47,175 bases of DNA from assembly GCA_913009265.1 (NCBI GenBank), contig CAJVYL010000002.1, positions 1 through 47,175 of the forward strand, read 5' to 3'. Positions 43,754-47,175 of this stretch are shown here, one piece after another. How positions within the stretch are numbered: position 1 is the stretch's first letter; every line of letters begins with the position of its first letter. The position numbers were made by a program, and so were the translations under genes. Below the pieces are notes generated by a model, which was not told the origin of the DNA, did not search any database, and worked only from the letters and a program-made list of their open reading frames with translations. Source of the DNA: an uncultured Methylococcales bacterium. Lineage in GTDB: Bacteria > Pseudomonadota > Gammaproteobacteria > Methylococcales > Methylomonadaceae.

Positions 43754-44326
43754 ATGGCAAAGATTTTATTTTTAGCAGCTAGTGTTAGGAAACAATCTCT
43801 TAATAAGAGGTTAGCAAAGTTAGCGGCTAATATAGCGGAAGAGGCAGGCGCTGAAATTACTTTTGTTGACCTAAACGATTATGAGTTGCCTTTATATAAT
43901 GGTGACTTAGAAGTAGAGCATGGCCTTCCTGAGGCAGCTAAGCAGCTAAAGAAAATTTTTATTGCACATGATGGTTTTTTTATAGCTTCACCTGAATACA
44001 ATAGCTCTTTTTCTCCGTTATTAAAAAATACCATTGATTGGCTATCCCGAGCACATGAAGAAAATGAAGTACCTTTATCTGCTTATAAAGGAAAAGTTGC
44101 TGCTATAGCTGCGATTTCTCCGGGTGCATTGGGTGGTTTACGAGGCCTTGTTTCATTACGTATGTTATTGGGGAATATTGGTGTTACAGTTGTTCCTTCT
44201 CAAGTTGCAATTGGTTCAGGTTTTAAGGCCTTTAATTCAGAAGAAGAGCTAATTGATGAGAAACAAGCGGGTATGCTTAAAGCTACAGTCGATGAGTTAT
44301 TGCGAACTGCTGATAGATTAAAGTAA
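43754..44326 (+). CDS. NADPH-dependent FMN reductase family protein
   Basis: The 190-residue protein has the flavodoxin-like fold of this family: an FMN phosphate loop near LAASVRKQSLNKRL and the conserved SPEYNSSFSPLLKNTIDW around residues 78-96. SPGALGGLRG follows. Members reduce FMN, quinones, azo compounds or chromate. The Shine-Dalgarno AAAGGAAAG precedes the ATG. The carbinolamine dehydratase gene follows by 40 bases in the same direction. The physiological substrate is unknown. Confidence 0.88.
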   Translation: MAKILFLAASVRKQSLNKRLAKLAANIAEEAGAEITFVDLNDYELPLYNGDLEVEHGLPEAAKQLKKIFIAHDGFFIASPEYNSSFSPLLKNTIDWLSRAHEENEVPLSAYKGKVAAIAAISPGALGGLRGLVSLRMLLGNIGVTVVPSQVAIGSGFKAFNSEEELIDEKQAGMLKATVDELLRTADRLK

Positions 44327-44365
44327 ATAAAAAGACATGGAAATATTTGTATAAGGGGAATTGAT

Positions 44366-44752
44366 ATGAGTTGGAGGGAGAAAACACATGAAGATACATA
44401 CAGTGATCAAGAAATTGAGCAACGCCTAAAAGAAGAATTACCTCATTGGTATTTGGAAAAAGGCTGGATTCGACGTAAGTATAAAACCAGTGGCTGGAAA
44501 GGCACATTGATGGTTGTTAATACAGTTGGACACCTTGCTGAAGTGGCTTTTCATCACCCTGATTTAACAGTTTCCTATGCTTTTGTGATTGTGAAATTAA
44601 TGAATCATGCAGCAAAAGGTATTACCAATAAAGATTTTGAGTTAGCTTATAAAATTGAAGAAGTTGTTATGTGGAAACCTAGTAATGAAGGAGGTGCTTT
44701 AGTAGGAACGCCTGATGACCCTAGGTTTAAATATATAAAATATGACAAGTAA
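44366..44752 (+). CDS. 4a-hydroxytetrahydrobiopterin dehydratase (PCD/PhhB family)
   Basis: The 128-residue protein contains the pterin carbinolamine dehydratase signature, AFHHPDLTVSYAFVIVKL, with the catalytic histidine pair and a downstream HAAKGITNKDFELA. It dehydrates 4a-carbinolamine to recycle tetrahydropterin, usually for phenylalanine hydroxylase; no phhA is in the window. Related proteins act with molybdopterin enzymes. An AAGGGGAA site precedes the ATG. Confidence 0.87.
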   Translation: MSWREKTHEDTYSDQEIEQRLKEELPHWYLEKGWIRRKYKTSGWKGTLMVVNTVGHLAEVAFHHPDLTVSYAFVIVKLMNHAAKGITNKDFELAYKIEEVVMWKPSNEGGALVGTPDDPRFKYIKYDK

Positions 44753-44776
44753 ACTCGGGCGGTATTATTTAGGGTT

Positions 44777-44804
44777 GTAGAGACAAGGCATGCCTTGTCT
44801 CTAC
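44777..44804. repeat. Perfect 28-bp palindrome GTAGAGACAAGGCA/TGCC...
   Basis: GTAGAGACAAGGCA is followed at once by its exact reverse complement. The flanking GGGTT and AACCCC extend the symmetry with mismatches to 44773-44816. It lies between convergent genes, so it may end both transcripts. The GTAGAGACxxGxxATG form is reminiscent of palindromes repeated in many cyanobacterial and some proteobacterial genomes. Confidence 0.8.
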
Positions 44805-44873
44805 TTTAGATAACCCCAGATAAAAGTTGGAATGATTAGCTGTCAAAATTTATGGTATTAAGAAAGGCACCGA

Positions 44874-45908
44874 TTAACCCAATAACTTCCAGCTTAAGTC
44901 CTCGCCAGCTTTAAGGGGGGTAATTGTCTTATCATTTACTTGATAAGTTGCTGGTACAGTCCAAGTTTGTTGTTGTAAGGTTATTGATTTAGAGTTTCTG
45001 GGTAAATTATAAAAATCAGCACCAAAGAAACTAGCAAAGCCTTCAAGTTTATCTAATGCGCCTGCTTGGTCAAATACTTCAGTATAGAGTTCTATTGCGG
45101 CATAGGCACTGTAACAACCAGCGCAACCACAGCTACTTTCTTTAGCACCCGTTAAGTGAGGCGCACTGTCAGTACCTAAGAAAAACTTAGGGTTTCCACT
45201 TGTAGCAGCTTCAAGTAATGCTTGTCTATGATGTTCACGTTTTATAATAGGTAAACAATAATGATGTGGACGAATGCCACCAGCTAAAATGGCATTACGG
45301 TTAAACATTAAATGTTGTGGCGTAATGGTAGCTGCGACTTTACTCGATGCGGCTAAAACAAAATCTACAGCTTCTTTAGTGGTGACATGTTCAACGACAA
45401 TACGAAGATCAGGAAAGTTTTTAACAATATCATTTAAGCTGGACTCGATAAAAACTTTTTCTCGATCAAAAATATCACAATCTGGATTAGTTACTTCGCC
45501 ATGGATTAACAAAGGCAAATCAACTTGTTCCATTGTTTCTAAAATAGGGTATATACCTTTTAAATCACTAACACCTGAATCAGAATTAGTTGTAGCACCA
45601 GCAGGGTATAATTTTATGGCATGAATAAACTCTGATTCAGCCGCTTTTTTTACTTCATCCTGGGTTAAATCACTGGTGAGATAAAGTGTCATTAATGGGT
45701 TAAAGCTAGAATCAGCGGGAAGTGCTTGCAATATCTCTTGACGATAAACTAAAGCTTGATCAACGGTTAGTACTGGCGGATTTAGATTGGGCATAATAAT
45801 TGCGCGAGCAAATTGATTAGCCGTATGAGCGATGACTGTTTTAAGAATATCGCCATTTCTAACATGTAAATGCCAGTCATCTGGTCGAATGAGTGTTAAT
45901 TTATTCAT
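44874..45908 (-). CDS. pyrC: Dihydroorotase (class II, PyrC)
   Basis: The 344-residue protein catalyses ring closure of carbamoyl aspartate to dihydroorotate in pyrimidine synthesis. It has the metal-binding DWHLHVR at 11-17, carboxylated K99 in IKLYPAG, HGEVT and EHVTT, and GTDSAPH near the C-terminal third. Length matches E. coli PyrC (348). It is monocistronic and convergent with the carbinolamine dehydratase gene. Confidence 0.96.
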   Translation of the reverse strand: MNKLTLIRPDDWHLHVRNGDILKTVIAHTANQFARAIIMPNLNPPVLTVDQALVYRQEILQALPADSSFNPLMTLYLTSDLTQDEVKKAAESEFIHAIKLYPAGATTNSDSGVSDLKGIYPILETMEQVDLPLLIHGEVTNPDCDIFDREKVFIESSLNDIVKNFPDLRIVVEHVTTKEAVDFVLAASSKVAATITPQHLMFNRNAILAGGIRPHHYCLPIIKREHHRQALLEAATSGNPKFFLGTDSAPHLTGAKESSCGCAGCYSAYAAIELYTEVFDQAGALDKLEGFASFFGADFYNLPRNSKSITLQQQTWTVPATYQVNDKTITPLKAGEDLSWKLLG

Positions 45909-46016
45909 AGTGTTTGTATTTTTCTATTAGAATAGTCGGTTATTCTGTGAATAGTACTTGAAAAATCGTATTCGAGTCCTTATTTCTAAAGATATTTTGT
46001 TTTTTTGGAGTGCCTT

Positions 46017-46280
46017 GTGCCTATATATGAATACCAGTGTCAGGCTTGTGGAAACGAGCATGAAGCTTTACAAAAAATGAGTGCAGAGCCTTTAGTTACT
46101 TGTCCTGCATGTAGTGAACCGGAATTAAAGAAAAAAATTTCAGCTGCTGGCTTTAGATTAAAAGGCAATGGTTGGTACGAAACAGATTTTAAAGGTGGTT
46201 CTAAGAAGAGTGGGGCAGAAGCATCTGCTAAGCCTAGTGGAGGCAGCTGTGGTAGTGGTGGCTGTGGTCATAAACACTAA
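46017..46280 (+). CDS. FmdB-type zinc-ribbon protein
   Basis: The 87-residue protein begins MPIYEYQCQACG and has a single zinc ribbon (CxxC at 8-11, CPAC further on), then a glycine/serine-rich tail ending SCGSGGCGHKH. I start at GTG 46017, because GGAG lies six bases upstream and the family starts MPIYEY; the TTG at 46005 in the ORF track overlaps that site. FmdB genes commonly precede aspS in gammaproteobacteria. The function is unclear (a putative regulatory protein). Confidence 0.9.
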   Translation: MPIYEYQCQACGNEHEALQKMSAEPLVTCPACSEPELKKKISAAGFRLKGNGWYETDFKGGSKKSGAEASAKPSGGSCGSGGCGHKH

Positions 46281-46396
46281 AAATAATTTTATAGAGCGCT
46301 TTTCTTAGGTTTTATAAATTAAGCTTTAAAGGTTGAGTGCGGTTTCCCCCTGCTTTTCCTATATTTTAATAATATTCAATTTAATAGAGAATTAAT

Positions 46397-47175
46397 ATGC
46401 GTACGCACAAGTGCGGAGAAGTAACAAAAAAATATTTAGGTGAAACCGTAGCATTATGTGGATGGGTTCATCGTCGTAGGGATCACGGTGGGGTTATTTT
46501 TATTGACCTTAGAGATCGTGAAGGTTTGGTTCAGGTGGTTTTTAACCCTGATTCAGCAGAGACCTTTGCAATTGCAGAAAGCGTGCGTAGTGAATATGTC
46601 TTAAGAGTAGAAGGTGTAGTAAGAGATCGTTTAGAAGGTACTGTTAACCCAAATATGAAAACGGGCGAAATTGAAATTTTGGTCAGTCATATTGAAGTAT
46701 TAAATGAATCGGATACTCCACCTTTCCCTATTGAAAGTGATATAGAAGTTAACGAAGAAATGCGTTTGCGTTACCGTTATATTGATTTGCGTCGTACTGA
46801 AATGCAAAAAAATATGCGTGTGCGTAGAGATGTAACACGTAATTTACGTAACTTTCTTGATGATGAAGATTATTTTGAAATTGAAACACCCATTCTAACT
46901 AAAGCTACTCCTGAAGGGGCGCGAGACTATATTGTCCCTAGCCGTACTCATGAGAACTCTTTCTTTGCATTACCTCAGTCACCACAACTGTATAAACAGC
47001 TGTTAATGATTGCGGGTATGGATAAGTATTATCAAATTGTGCGTTGTTTCCGTGATGAAGATTTACGTGCGGATAGACAACCAGAGTTTACTCAGATAGA
47101 TATTGAAACATCATTCATGAATGAAGATAAAATCATGGATACGATGGAAAGAATGATCAGAAAATTATTTGCTGA
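46397..47175 (+). CDS. aspS: Aspartyl-tRNA synthetase, 5' part
   Basis: The frame from ATG 46397 runs off the window end after 259 codons. It encodes MRTHKCGEV, the OB-fold anticodon-binding domain ([21 protein letters not shown]), and then class II motif 1 and motif 2 segments ([19 protein letters not shown]-like, and [20 protein letters not shown]). This is bacterial AspRS, which charges tRNA-Asp (the cognate tRNA gene is at 1824). About 330 C-terminal residues are missing. The frame is not in the ORF track because it lacks a stop. Confidence 0.96.
   Translation, partial: MRTHKCGEVTKKYLGETVALCGWVHRRRDHGGVIFIDLRDREGLVQVVFNPDSAETFAIAESVRSEYVLRVEGVVRDRLEGTVNPNMKTGEIEILVSHIEVLNESDTPPFPIESDIEVNEEMRLRYRYIDLRRTEMQKNMRVRRDVTRNLRNFLDDEDYFEIETPILTKATPEGARDYIVPSRTHENSFFALPQSPQLYKQLLMIAGMDKYYQIVRCFRDEDLRADRQPEFTQIDIETSFMNEDKIMDTMERMIRKLFA

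Noticed and set aside
46005-46016. TTG start for the FmdB-like gene
   Set aside because: It would overlap the GGAG site that serves GTG 46017, and the family begins MPIYEY.
1-47175. CRISPR arrays
   Set aside because: No short direct repeats with regular unique spacers were seen; the repeats present are isolated palindromes or attC-like sites.

Overview
The window looks like chromosome from an AT-rich gammaproteobacterium. The housekeeping genes point that way: an Aas/LplT lysophospholipid recycling pair, class II PyrC, RsuA, a YbgI/Nif3 protein, FlgO-like lipoprotein, FmdB directly upstream of aspS, PPK1, and a tRNA-Asp almost identical to the E. coli one. A two-gene YeeE/YedE sulfur transporter fits a bacterium that handles reduced sulfur. 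I cannot name the genus from sequence alone. No phage structural genes, plasmid replication genes, rRNA or CRISPR array were seen.

Layout. 0.1-3.9 kb: YeeE/YedE pair, alpha/beta hydrolase, tRNA-Asp with its own promoter, Nif3-like and NUDIX genes, TetR regulator. 4.2-7.8 kb: lplT and aas. 8-9.1 kb: a response regulator with an unassigned output domain. 9.7-13.1 kb: sbcC without sbcD. 13.3-18.5 kb: an accessory island that I read as an integron cassette array without an integrase. It holds five small unrelated genes in one orientation, separated by imperfect palindromes with attC architecture, and a 1.56 kb IS element sits inside one of the attC-like sites. 19-22.8 kb: rsuA, a DUF1097 membrane protein, ispG and a metallophosphoesterase.

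23.0-29.6 kb: a tightly coupled four-gene operon made of a B12-binding radical SAM enzyme, a NodU/TobZ-type carbamoyltransferase, a two-domain haem-oxygenase-like diiron oxidase (HDO) and an AlkB/desaturase-like membrane diiron enzyme. Coding regions overlap or nearly touch, and a terminator-like hairpin closes the operon. This combination of an oxidised, carbamoylated and possibly lipid-derived product is the best candidate for an undescribed biosynthetic system. The HDO protein contains a second, N-terminal HDO-like domain that has lost its metal ligands. A secreted crystallin-like protein follows the operon.

30-32 kb: a SprA-like putative metalloprotease gene, then a graveyard of transposase remnants (IS200/IS605 TnpA and an IS3-type fragment). 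31.9-36.1 kb: a TIGR00341/DUF389 membrane protein and ppk1. 36.2-39.9 kb: a hybrid-type signalling pair (PAS histidine kinase, and a receiver joined to a GHKL ATPase domain), a peptide deformylase and a haemerythrin. 40-43.2 kb: a FlgO-like lipoprotein, a membrane diguanylate cyclase and a small conserved protein. 43.2-43.75 kb: a long non-coding AT-rich stretch with three exact DnaA boxes. 43.75 kb to the end: an FMN reductase, a pterin carbinolamine dehydratase, pyrC, fmdB and the 5' part of aspS.

Across the window, intergenic gaps carry several families of dispersed palindromes. One, with a TTTAGCCTGC core, occurs three times with a fourth related copy.
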